NCBI GenBank assembly: GCA_030523505.1
Contig: JAUNIK010000012.1
Coordinates: 1 to 15,750 of the forward strand
DNA length: 15,750 bases
Reading direction: 5' to 3'
Origin: Prevotellaceae bacterium
Lineage (GTDB): Bacteria; Bacteroidota; Bacteroidia; Bacteroidales; Bacteroidaceae
Shown in pieces: positions 1 through 6,477 of this stretch (the first letter of the stretch is position 1; each line of letters begins with the position of its first letter). Under the pieces are notes generated by a model that was not told the origin of the DNA, did not search any database, and saw nothing but the letters and a program-made list of their open reading frames with translations. The position numbers and the translations under genes were made by a program.

Positions 1-303
1 TTCGTGGGGATTGAAGATGGTGGCAAAGAGCAACAGCAGCAGGAGTCCATAGATGACAAACGCGAAGGTGTCGAAGAACTTACTGTCGGTGCACATTATG
101 ACGAACGCCAGACAGATGGCTGTACCGATCCAGATAATCTGCATACCGGTACGGGTGTCGAGGCTGAAGAAGTCGGTTTCACCGTATGTGTAACTGGCAC
201 CGCAGATACTGAACCACCCGAAAATCAGGAGGCACAGATACAACGCCACAGTCCACCAGTCAAGTGAACCAAGGATGCTTGTATTTTTCTTATTCGCTGC
301 CAT
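1..303 (-). CDS. rodA: RodA peptidoglycan glycosyltransferase (SEDS), N-terminal part only
   Basis: The first 101 codons are present, reading from the ATG at 303 off the left edge. RodA is the SEDS-family membrane glycosyltransferase that polymerises lipid II for lateral wall growth together with PBP2. The visible protein starts MAANKKNTSILGSLDWW. It then has a first membrane segment (about residues 18-36), an extracytoplasmic stretch with DTRTGMQ, and two more hydrophobic segments (about 53-70 and 78-94, the latter leucine-rich). This matches the start of RodA/FtsW proteins. Being next to mrdA (PBP2) on the same strand makes RodA more likely than FtsW. It is separated from mrdA by 397 nt holding an inserted repeat element, where a tight junction would be usual. 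The catalytic region lies outside the window. Confidence 0.85.
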   Translation of the reverse strand, partial: MAANKKNTSILGSLDWWTVALYLCLLIFGWFSICGASYTYGETDFFSLDTRTGMQIIWIGTAICLAFVIMCTDSKFFDTFAFVIYGLLLLLLFATIFNPHE

Positions 304-330
304 TACCAATAACTTTTAACTTTTGGCTAT

Positions 331-604
331 GATATACAATTAGGCATCTTACATTTTTTTCTGTCAAGAATTTGAGAATTAGAGAATTTTATTTTAACCT
401 GTATTATAAATAATTACTTCCCTTCGCTTTTCGGCCCCAGCAAGCTGACAGCCTGCTTCGGTCAGTGAGCCTAAGTTTCTTTGAATTCTCTGAGAATTTT
501 AGAATTGCCATCCGGATGGAAAACCCATGCTGAATAGAAAAATTCTCTAATTCTCTAATTCTTGATAAAGAAATAAAATATTATCTTGTGCCAAAAGGTA
601 TATC
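331..604 (+). mobile_element. MITE-like inverted-repeat element, copy 1 (274 bp)
   Basis: The ends are imperfect terminal inverted repeats: GATATACAATTAGGCA at 331-346, and 589-604, which reads GATATACCTTTTGGCA on the other strand (13 of 16 identical). Inside them lies a second, longer inverted repeat: 364-390 pairs with 539-565 with one mismatch in 27. Its arms are made of 8-nt units (AGAATTTG, AGAATTAG, AGAATTTT). The 148-nt centre has no ORF. The same outer ends recur exactly at 8524-8677 in the opposite orientation: 18 nt match at one end (330-347 against 8661-8678) and 21 nt at the other (587-607 against 8521-8541). No transposase gene is inside, so if it is mobile it would have to be moved in trans. 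No clear target-site duplication is visible. Confidence 0.7.
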
Positions 605-700
605 GTTTCTTAACTTTTAACTCTTCGCTCGGCTCTGCCGCTTGGCTCAGCCAAGAACTCTTAACTTTTAATCCCTCCCCCTTCGGGGGACGGGGGCTTT
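605..700. repeat. TAACTTTTAA direct repeats with two small hairpins
   Basis: TAACTTTTAA occurs at 611-620 and 662-671, and also at 310-319 on the other side of the MITE-like element; at 310 and 611 the match extends to 12 nt (TAACTTTTAACT). Between the right-hand copies are the hairpins CTTGGC/GCCAAG (641-655) and TCCCCC/GGGGGA (676-690). On the minus strand the GC hairpin comes just after the mrdA stop but has no U-run, so it is not a standard terminator in that direction. On the plus strand TTTTTA follows at some distance, but there is no plus-strand gene here. Confidence 0.5.
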
Positions 701-2551
701 TTATCTATTTCTACTACCGTATCCGATTCGTTTATGCTGGAACACACTCGCCTTTGCTTCGGATGCCGGCGATAGCGAACCGTTGATATATTGTTCCATC
801 ATCAAAGCGCCTATCGGCACACCGTAGTCGGCACCAAAACCACCGTTTTCCACATATACCGCGATGGCAATCTTCGGCTCTTCCATTGGTGCAAAACCCA
901 TGAATACGGAGTGGTCCTGACCGCGGTTCTGCGCCGTACCGGTCTTTCCGCACACGAGATAGTCGCCTCTGTTGGCTGCCTTACAGGTTCCACCCACTAC
1001 CGCCTGACGCATTCCGGCAACGACATAGTCGTAGGCCTTGCGCGATGCTTTGGTGTAATGCTTGCTGGTGTAGAGGGTATCGAGCGGTTCACCCTCCACC
1101 TTCTTCACCACATGAGGGGTGATGTAATAGCCTCTGTTGGCGATGGTGGCACCGAGGTTGGCAATCTGCAAAGGTGTAAGGTTGACCTCACCCTGACCGA
1201 TGGAGATACTGATGATGGTCAGTCCGTTCCACGAACCTTTATAGGCATTGTCATAGAAATCGGCGTTAGGGATAAGTCCACGCTTCTCGCCTGGAAGGTC
1301 GATGCCAAGCTTATAGCCGAAACCCATGCTGACCATATAGTCGCGCCAGGTGTTCATGGCCGCCTGCACAGTTGGATATTTCTTTCGGTTGCTCATCATG
1401 TGGTACAATCCCCAACAGAAATATCCGTTGCACGAAGTAGCGATGGCAGGGACGAGTGGCAGTGGAGAGGCATGACCGTGACATCCTACATGGAGTCCTT
1501 TATAGTAGAATCCTCTGTGACAACCGTAGGACGTGCCTTGGGTGATGATGCCCTCGGTGAAGAAGGTCAATGCCTGGGAGGTCTTGAATGTAGAACCCGG
1601 AGGATAGAGTCCCATGATACTTCGGTTCAAGAGTGGCTTCCACACATTGCGCTGCAGTTCGAGATGATTCTTGCTTCGCTGACGGCCCACCATCGTTCGA
1701 GGGTCGTAGGTTGGCGATGAAACCATCGCGAGAACCTCACCTGTCTTCGGCTCTATCGCCACGATACTGCCAATCTTGCCTTCGAGCAGTCGCTCGCCAA
1801 GGGCTTGGAGCTTCATGTCGATACTCAGCGTGAGGTTCTTGCCTGCTACTGGCTTGGTGTCGAGTTCTCCATTCTGATAATGTCCCTGTACTCGTCCACG
1901 GGCATCGCGCAAGAGAATCTGGATACCCTTCTCACCACGGAGTTGCTTTTCATAGAAACGCTCCACACCGAGTTTTCCGATATAGTCGCCTGGCTGATAG
2001 TAGTCGTCATTGTCGATATCGCCTTGCGACACCTCGGCAACATCGCCCAGCACATGGGCTGCGTAAGGGTACTGATACTGACGGACACTACGGCGTTGTA
2101 CATAGAATCCCGGGAAGCGGAACATCTTTTCGCGGAACACGCTGAACTCCTGGTCGGACAACTGTGAGAGGAAGAGCTGTTGGGTGTAGCGCGAATAGCC
2201 TGGATTCTTCACACGGTTCTTGATATCATCCATGCGCTTCTCATAGAACTCCTTGGTGATGCCGAGTGTATGGCAGAACTCCAATGTGTCGATATGGCCT
2301 TTCTCCTCGTTCATGATAACCATGATGTCGTAGGAAGGCTGATTATATACCATCAACTGTCCGTTGCGGTCGTAGATGAGTCCTCGCGAAGGGAACTCCA
2401 CTTTTTTCAGGAAAGCGTTGGAGTCGGCATTTTTCTTGTAGTCTTCGCTCATCAACTGGAGGGTGAAGAGACGGATGATGTAGATAACCACTATGCAAAT
2501 GGCTATTCCTCCGATGACATAACGACGGTTATCAAGATTGTAGTTCTTCAT
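701..2551 (-). CDS. mrdA: Penicillin-binding protein 2 (elongasome transpeptidase)
   Basis: This 616-residue class B penicillin-binding protein cross-links peptidoglycan in the periplasm as the partner of RodA. There is one N-terminal membrane anchor (about residues 11-32). The dimerisation/pedestal domain follows, with the typical FPSRGLIYDRNGQ motif at about 53-65. The C-terminal transpeptidase domain has all three active-site motifs: STFK with nucleophile Ser320 and Lys323, SCN at 373-375, and KTGT at 536-539. Length fits the family. The ATG at 2551 overlaps the mreD stop codon by one base (TAATG), which supports both this start and translational coupling. It belongs to the mreBCD-mrdA-rodA operon. 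The last 20 or so residues are polar and basic and look like a disordered tail. Confidence 0.95.
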   Translation of the reverse strand: MKNYNLDNRRYVIGGIAICIVVIYIIRLFTLQLMSEDYKKNADSNAFLKKVEFPSRGLIYDRNGQLMVYNQPSYDIMVIMNEEKGHIDTLEFCHTLGITKEFYEKRMDDIKNRVKNPGYSRYTQQLFLSQLSDQEFSVFREKMFRFPGFYVQRRSVRQYQYPYAAHVLGDVAEVSQGDIDNDDYYQPGDYIGKLGVERFYEKQLRGEKGIQILLRDARGRVQGHYQNGELDTKPVAGKNLTLSIDMKLQALGERLLEGKIGSIVAIEPKTGEVLAMVSSPTYDPRTMVGRQRSKNHLELQRNVWKPLLNRSIMGLYPPGSTFKTSQALTFFTEGIITQGTSYGCHRGFYYKGLHVGCHGHASPLPLVPAIATSCNGYFCWGLYHMMSNRKKYPTVQAAMNTWRDYMVSMGFGYKLGIDLPGEKRGLIPNADFYDNAYKGSWNGLTIISISIGQGEVNLTPLQIANLGATIANRGYYITPHVVKKVEGEPLDTLYTSKHYTKASRKAYDYVVAGMRQAVVGGTCKAANRGDYLVCGKTGTAQNRGQDHSVFMGFAPMEEPKIAIAVYVENGGFGADYGVPIGALMMEQYINGSLSPASEAKASVFQHKRIGYGSRNR

Positions 2552-3051
2552 TACTTGCCTCTCACTAATTCTATCACGAACAATATAAGATATGTTATGG
2601 CTGTGCTACCGCCTACGAGGCATAGCCACTGTATCCAATGAAAGAAAGAGAACTCTTCGAGGGTGAAGAACATTGTGACGAAGAGCAGGGTGAGAGGAAA
2701 ACTGAAACTGAAATACTTAGCTAATCCCAACGATGAGATAGAAGGCTGGAGGTCTTCAGGACTCTCACGGCTGAGGAACAATTTCAGATATACTGGTTGC
2801 AGGAATGCCACAAAGGTGAGCGATGCTGCACAGACACCAGGGGTGTTGGTGAACATGTCGGACACCAGACCGAGAACAAACGCCATGATCAGTGACACCC
2901 AACGAGGCATGTTCACTGGCAGAAGGATAACGCAATAGACAAGCATCAACGGTGTGGCGAATCCAAAGAGATGGATGTTATTAAGCACTACTGCCTGGAT
3001 GAAAAGCAGTAGCAACGCCCAACCGAAATATTTCAATGAATCTGTTGTCAT
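2551..3051 (-). CDS. mreD: Rod shape-determining protein MreD
   Basis: A 166-residue, very hydrophobic protein with about five predicted membrane segments (roughly residues 8-28, 33-49, 53-70, 112-130 and 138-160). Its sequence alone is weakly diagnostic, as is usual for MreD. Its length, membrane topology and position between mreC and mrdA make the call secure. MreD is an inner-membrane component of the elongasome that, with MreC, links cytoplasmic MreB filaments to PBP2 and RodA. The start lies 10 nt after the mreC stop, and the stop overlaps the mrdA start by one base, so the three genes are tightly coupled. Confidence 0.9.
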   Translation of the reverse strand: MTTDSLKYFGWALLLLFIQAVVLNNIHLFGFATPLMLVYCVILLPVNMPRWVSLIMAFVLGLVSDMFTNTPGVCAASLTFVAFLQPVYLKLFLSRESPEDLQPSISSLGLAKYFSFSFPLTLLFVTMFFTLEEFSFFHWIQWLCLVGGSTAITYLILFVIELVRGK

Positions 3052-3061
3052 ATTCTGTAAA

Positions 3062-3916
3062 TTAGTTCTGGCGGGTGGCTATTGAGTCCTGGGCAGCACG
3101 CATGATATCGAGCTGTTCCTGCATAGGACTATTGTCGATGACACACACATCGTGGAGGTTGGCGAAGTCGGTGGCGAGCTTCACTCGGATGCGATAAGAG
3201 AGGCCATCAGGTGAGTTGAAGGTGCATACCACCTTTCCCACTGTCAGTCCCTTCGGGAATACCGATGAGTAACCGCTGGTCTCGATCACATCGCCATTCT
3301 TGTAATGGGCATGGCGTGGCACATCCTCAACATAGGCAAGGTCGTGCTCTGGGCCTGTCCAGCGCAGATAACCGAAATAGCCTTTGTTGCGAATCGTACA
3401 ACTGATGTTCGACTGTGAGTTGAGCACTGGTATGACTACCGAATAGTGAGTGCCTACCAAGAATACGATACCAACGACTCCGTTGCCCGACACTACTCCC
3501 ATATCCTTACGGATGCCATCGGCAGAACCTTTGTCGATGGTGATGAGATTGTCGTTCTTGTCGATGCTGTTCTGCACCACTCTGGCGGCTATCGAACGGT
3601 AGCCTACAGGAATCTCAGCCTTCACGGCCATCGAGTCGCCTGTCAGTTCGGCAATGCGTGCCTGGGCTTTCGCCAACTGCAGTTCGAGTTGGGTATTGTG
3701 ATCAGTCAACTGCTTGTTGACACCCTCAAGGGCGAAGTAAGTATTGACCTTCGATGTCCACGAATACACACTACCACTCACCGCATTAGCCGACGAGAAC
3801 CATACGCTACTCTGATAACTGTTGTAACTTATGAGTAGCACAACACTGGCTGCCTCGAGCAATACGAACAGCAGCCAGTGGAAATGTTTTGCAAGAAACT
3901 CTGTCAAGTTTCGCAT
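3062..3916 (-). CDS. mreC: Rod shape-determining protein MreC
   Basis: A 284-residue protein with a short cytoplasmic N-terminus, one membrane segment (about residues 13-30), a periplasmic helix likely to form a coiled coil (about 58-95, with NKQLTDHNTQLELQLAKAQ), and a beta-rich domain. The beta-rich part contains the family's ITIDKGSADGIRKDMGV and later GDVIETSGYSSVFPKGLTVG. These are hallmarks of MreC, the periplasmic scaffold that binds and activates PBP2. It lies 76 nt after mreB and 10 nt before mreD, so it is in the same operon. The final 20 residues are polar and probably disordered. Confidence 0.95.
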   Translation of the reverse strand: MRNLTEFLAKHFHWLLFVLLEAASVVLLISYNSYQSSVWFSSANAVSGSVYSWTSKVNTYFALEGVNKQLTDHNTQLELQLAKAQARIAELTGDSMAVKAEIPVGYRSIAARVVQNSIDKNDNLITIDKGSADGIRKDMGVVSGNGVVGIVFLVGTHYSVVIPVLNSQSNISCTIRNKGYFGYLRWTGPEHDLAYVEDVPRHAHYKNGDVIETSGYSSVFPKGLTVGKVVCTFNSPDGLSYRIRVKLATDFANLHDVCVIDNSPMQEQLDIMRAAQDSIATRQN

Positions 3917-3962
3917 GTGAGTGATTCTTTATTTTTTGTGACGCAACGAAAACTTTGCACTA

Positions 3963-3986
3963 GTCATCGTCATCGTCAACGTCACC
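3963..3986. repeat. Short tandem hexamer repeat between mreB and mreC
   Basis: Four consecutive six-base units read GTCATC, GTCATC, GTCAAC, GTCACC on the plus strand, just after the mreB stop codon and 46 nt before the mreC start. It is too short to call a function. Confidence 0.5.
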
Positions 3987-3992
3987 GTTAAA

Positions 3993-5015
3993 CTATCTCA
4001 TCAAGAATGAGAAACGATCGATATTCTTCAATGCTACGCCAGCACCGCGAGCTACACTATGGAGTGGATCGTCAGCGATGTGGAACTGGATATTGATCTT
4101 GTCGGTAAGACGCTTTGCAAGACCGCGGAGCAATGCACCACCACCTGAGAGGTAGATACCATTCTTCACGATGTCGGCATATAACTCTGGTGGAGTGTTC
4201 TCAAGAGCAGAGAGCACAGCACTCTCGATCTTTGCGATAGTCTTGTCGAGACAGTGAGCAATCTCCTGATAGCATACTGGTACCTCCATTGGGAGGGCAG
4301 TGATACGGTTTGGACCATGAACAACATAATCCTCTGGAGCCTCGTCGCCAAGGTCGGTGAGAGCCGAACCAACATGAATCTTGATACGCTCTGCCATACG
4401 CTCAGAAACCTTCACGTTGTGCTGGCGTGACATATACTCCTGGATATCGGCTGTGAGCTCATCGCCGGCAACACGGATAGAGTTGTTGCTTACGATACCA
4501 CCGAGTGAGATGACTGCAATCTCGGTTGAACCACCACCTATATCAACAATCATGTTACCCTCTGGAGCCTCTACATCGAGACCGATACCGATAGCTGCTG
4601 CCATTGGCTCGAAGATGAGGTAAACATCACGACCGTCAGCGTGCTCAGCAGAGTCGCGTACGGCACGGAGCTCAACCTCAGTAGAACCCGAAGGTACACC
4701 GATTACCATACGAAGTGTTGGAGAGAAGAGGCGACGACCAGTGTGAACCATCTTGATCAAGCCGCGCATCATCTGCTCACAAGCAGTAAAGTCTGCGATG
4801 ACACCGTCGCGGAGTGGACGGATGGTACGAATCTGTGGATGCTCCTTCTCGTACATCATCTTTGCACGCTCACCTACGGCGATCATCTTCTCAGTGCGAC
4901 GGTCGAGGGCTACTACCGAAGGCTCGTCAACAACGATCTTGTCGTCGCTGATGATGATGGTATTGGCAGTACCAAGGTCCATCGCAATATCTTGCATGAA
5001 TGAAAATAAACCCAT
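3993..5015 (-). CDS. mreB: Rod shape-determining protein MreB (bacterial actin)
   Basis: A 340-residue actin-fold ATPase that polymerises along the inside of the cytoplasmic membrane and positions the elongasome. The nucleotide-binding motifs are visible: phosphate 1 DLGTANT (about residues 13-19), phosphate 2 DIGGGSTEIAVIS (about 158-170), and the adenosine motif SGGGALLRG near residue 290. An amphipathic start (MGLFSFMQ) fits membrane contact. Length is normal. The ATG at 5015 is preferred because the protein then begins with the expected MGLFSFMQDIAMDLGT. It follows purH by 64 nt on the same strand and probably shares its transcript; I see no strong separate promoter in that gap. Confidence 0.97.
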   Translation of the reverse strand: MGLFSFMQDIAMDLGTANTIIISDDKIVVDEPSVVALDRRTEKMIAVGERAKMMYEKEHPQIRTIRPLRDGVIADFTACEQMMRGLIKMVHTGRRLFSPTLRMVIGVPSGSTEVELRAVRDSAEHADGRDVYLIFEPMAAAIGIGLDVEAPEGNMIVDIGGGSTEIAVISLGGIVSNNSIRVAGDELTADIQEYMSRQHNVKVSERMAERIKIHVGSALTDLGDEAPEDYVVHGPNRITALPMEVPVCYQEIAHCLDKTIAKIESAVLSALENTPPELYADIVKNGIYLSGGGALLRGLAKRLTDKINIQFHIADDPLHSVARGAGVALKNIDRFSFLMR

Positions 5016-5079
5016 ATTAATGATTTAACAATTTTACAAATTATATTTCTTGAATTAAACAAACCCGAAAGCGAGTTTT

Positions 5080-5679
5080 TTACTTTGTTGCCACGAACCA
5101 ACCGTTGATAGCTGTGTCATAGTGACTGCTCACGCCGAATGCGCGTGTAGCGAACTCACGACGCTGCTCGAGAGTTGTTGCTGCACCCTGAGCGTTCACG
5201 ATGTCGAGCAACATACCGTACTCTGCCTTGCTTGGTACGATAACAACATCGTTGAAGTTCTTTGCTCCGGCACGGATCAGAGAGATACCACCTATGTCGA
5301 TCTTCTCGATGATGTCTGCCTCGCTTGCACCACTTGCTACGGTCTGCTCGAATGGATAGAGGTCAACGATAACGAGGTCGATCTCTGGAATCTCATACTG
5401 AGCCATCTGCTGCTGATCACTCTCGAGGGCACGACGACCGAGGATACCACCGAAGATTTTTGGATGGAGAGTCTTAACGCGACCGCCGAGGATTGAAGGA
5501 TATGTTGTTACATCCTCAACAGCCTGGCACTCATAACCAAGCGACTCGATGAAAGCCTGTGTACCACCTGTAGAGAGGAACTTCACGCCTTCCTCGTTCA
5601 ATTTCTTAAGCAACTCGTCCAAACCGTCCTTGTGGAACACCGACACAAGAGCAGTCTTAATCTTTTTCATTTCAGCCAT
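5080..5679 (-). CDS. purH: Stand-alone IMP cyclohydrolase (N-terminal half of PurH)
   Basis: A 199-residue protein that aligns with only the IMP cyclohydrolase (MGS-like) domain of PurH, which closes FAICAR to IMP in the last step of de novo purine synthesis. The family motifs are intact: STGGT (about residues 37-41), GRVKTLHPK with the catalytic Lys-Thr pair (about 66-74), DLYPF (about 106-110), and KIDIGGISLIRAGAKN with the conserved Asp and second Lys. Typical bacterial PurH is about 500 residues, with a C-terminal AICAR transformylase domain. Here the gene stops cleanly after the YDTAINGWF segment at the usual domain boundary, and no reading frame downstream resumes the second domain before mreB. 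This looks like a domain split, not a frameshift. A formyltransferase would then be needed elsewhere in the genome. A start at the fourth codon (MKKIKT) is also possible. Confidence 0.88.
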   Translation of the reverse strand: MAEMKKIKTALVSVFHKDGLDELLKKLNEEGVKFLSTGGTQAFIESLGYECQAVEDVTTYPSILGGRVKTLHPKIFGGILGRRALESDQQQMAQYEIPEIDLVIVDLYPFEQTVASGASEADIIEKIDIGGISLIRAGAKNFNDVVIVPSKAEYGMLLDIVNAQGAATTLEQRREFATRAFGVSSHYDTAINGWFVATK

Positions 5680-5721
5680 AATTATATTCTTGTTTTTTTT
5701 GATAATCTTATTACTCGATTA

Positions 5722-5756
5722 CAAAATTACTACATTTTTTTCAATGAATAAACAAA
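5722..5756 (-). promoter_or_regulatory. Possible Bacteroidetes promoter for the purH-mre operon
   Basis: On the minus strand TAATTTTG (5722-5729) matches the TAnnTTTG -7 consensus. A TTTG (5753-5756) lies 23 nt upstream, slightly farther than the usual 19-21 nt. Transcription would start near 5717, leaving a leader of about 40 nt before purH. The spacing makes this moderate evidence only. Confidence 0.4.
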
Positions 5757-5897
5757 AGCACCTACTTTATTTTCAATAAAGCACAATTATTTATCCAAAT
5801 CAACCAAAAACAGCCAGAATTGAGCCTCCTTCCAACTCCCCCAACTTTGTTGGGCCCTGTCGTGATTAGCACTGTGACAGAGTGTAATTCCACCGAC
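5757..5897. other. Spacer between the ncRNA terminator and the purH promoter
   Basis: No ORF is supported. The stretch contains a small palindrome CCCAAC-TTT-GTTGGG (5840-5854) in a CT-rich setting and a near-palindromic CACTGTGACAGAGTG (5871-5885). Either could be an operator or an RNA hairpin, but nothing in the sequence decides this. Confidence 0.35.
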
Positions 5898-5938
5898 AAA
5901 AAATTAGCGCCGGGACTCTCAACGAGCTCCGGCGCTAA
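5898..5938 (-). terminator. Strong intrinsic terminator
   Basis: On the minus strand a 10-bp GC-rich stem TTAGCGCCGG / CCGGCGCTAA (5929-5938 with 5904-5913, loop 15 nt) is followed at once by six T residues (5898-5903). The opposite strand has no T-run after the stem, so it acts on minus-strand transcripts. It ends the RNA that starts at about 6156. Confidence 0.85.
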
Positions 5939-6038
5939 CAGTATGTTTAACTAAAAATCCTTTTTTCGTAAGAAAGGATGCCTCACGGCGTCCTTGTTAC
6001 CTGTTAAACAACCTTGTTTAATTACCTTAAACTAATAA

Positions 6039-6122
6039 CTAAAAACCTAAATCTATTACTACTAACCTAAACAATCTATTAACCAATCTAAATGACTCGA
6101 GAGAAGTCTTTTCCAGTTTCAT
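6039..6122 (-). CDS. Possible 27-residue peptide inside the small RNA
   Basis: An ATG at 6122 opens 27 codons ending with TAG at 6039-6041. The peptide begins MKLEKTSLESFRLVNRL and ends IDLGF. It sits about 34 nt from the predicted 5' end of the RNA, in front of the competing helices and the terminator. It has six leucines and three arginines but no run of a single amino acid of the kind seen in classical attenuator leader peptides. AGAGG lies only two bases before the ATG, too close for a good ribosome site, though Bacteroidetes rarely use one. It may well be chance. Confidence 0.25.
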   Translation of the reverse strand: MKLEKTSLESFRLVNRLFRLVVIDLGF

Positions 6123-6159
6123 CGCCTCTGCGAATTACCTTTCTTCCCTAAAGCCGATG

Positions 6160-6191
6160 CAAAGGTACAAACATTTTACTGTGCACGCAAA
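6160..6191 (-). promoter_or_regulatory. Bacteroidetes-type promoter of the small RNA
   Basis: On the minus strand TTTG (6188-6191) is followed, after exactly 20 nt, by TACCTTTG (6160-6167), a full match to the TAnnTTTG -7 consensus. Start of transcription is expected near 6156. This is the cleanest promoter in the window. Confidence 0.8.
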
Positions 6192-6380
6192 CAATTTTCA
6201 ATAAAAATGCGTCAAATAGTCACCTAATTGACTTATATCAAAAGCAAACAAGCAATAAAATGCCATTTCGCTTACAGATTGATATAAATCATCCCATTTG
6301 TGCGTTGTTTTGTCACAACAACATTCCGCAACTATCACTATGTCGAAAAATAAAGTGAATAAGAGAAAAATGGCCACATA
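6192..6380. other. AT-rich spacer between two divergent promoters
   Basis: Positions 6192-6380 separate the minus-strand RNA promoter from the plus-strand glycosyltransferase promoter. I see no repeat, hairpin or convincing gene in it. A 65-codon minus-strand frame exists here but looks accidental. Confidence 0.5.
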
Positions 6381-6413
6381 TTTGCCACTTTTCATTATTT
6401 ATTATTATCTTTG
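6381..6413 (+). promoter_or_regulatory. Bacteroidetes-type promoter of the glycosyltransferase pair
   Basis: TTTG (6381-6384) and TATCTTTG (6406-6413, a full TAnnTTTG match) are separated by 21 nt. The predicted start near 6417-6420 gives a leader of about 60 nt before the ATG at 6478. Confidence 0.65.
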
Positions 6414-6477
6414 TGCTATAAAACGGCATTTTGCGCAATCAAGCAGTGCCGAAACAGATAAATGACGGGTAAAAGTT

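Larger units (their letters stand above)
304..700. other. Gene-less spacer between mrdA and rodA, filled with repeats
   Basis: No credible coding sequence is present in these 397 nt. The stretch holds the MITE-like element at 331-604, three copies of TAACTTTTAA (310-319, 611-620, 662-671), a small hairpin CTTGGC-TCA-GCCAAG at 641-655 and a GC-rich hairpin TCCCCC-TTC-GGGGGA at 676-690. I see no TAnnTTTG promoter facing rodA here, so rodA is probably still read from the upstream operon unless the inserted element supplies a promoter or stops transcription. Confidence 0.7.
5898..6156 (-). ncRNA. Structured small RNA (about 260 nt), or a terminated leader upstream of purH
   Basis: The unit is bounded by a near-perfect Bacteroidetes promoter and a strong intrinsic terminator, with no substantial gene between. 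Visible helices, in plus coordinates: 6014-6021 with 6004-6011 (TTAAACAA/TTGTTTAA); 6003-6009 with 5945-5951 (GTTTAAC/GTTAAAC); 5987-5995 with 5974-5982 (AAGGACGCC/GGCATCCTT, one C-A mismatch, GTGA loop); and 5973-5979 with 5957-5963 (ATCCTTT/AAAGGAT). The first two compete for the same bases, as do the last two. The region from about 6022 to 6090 is AT-rich, with repeated TTTAGGTT. A promoter-plus-terminator layout like this is how the Bacteroidales-1 / 6S-like RNAs are described, but I cannot test the match. A conditional leader for purH, which starts 219 nt beyond the terminator on the same strand, is the main alternative. The 5' end is estimated from the promoter. Confidence 0.65.

Noticed and set aside
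676..690. GC-rich hairpin after the mrdA stop as a terminator for mrdA
   Set aside because: On the minus strand it is followed by GGATTAAAAG and not a U-run, so it does not qualify as an intrinsic terminator for the operon.
791..1720. A 309-codon plus-strand frame opposite mrdA
   Set aside because: It covers the PBP2 transpeptidase domain, whose three active-site motifs are on the minus strand.
6198..6395. A 65-codon minus-strand frame with a hydrophobic start and three cysteines
   Set aside because: It has AT-rich codon use unlike neighbours, no similarity I recognise, and its end runs up to the small-RNA promoter. The hydrophobic start is what AT-rich DNA often gives. It could be reconsidered if ribosome profiling shows translation.
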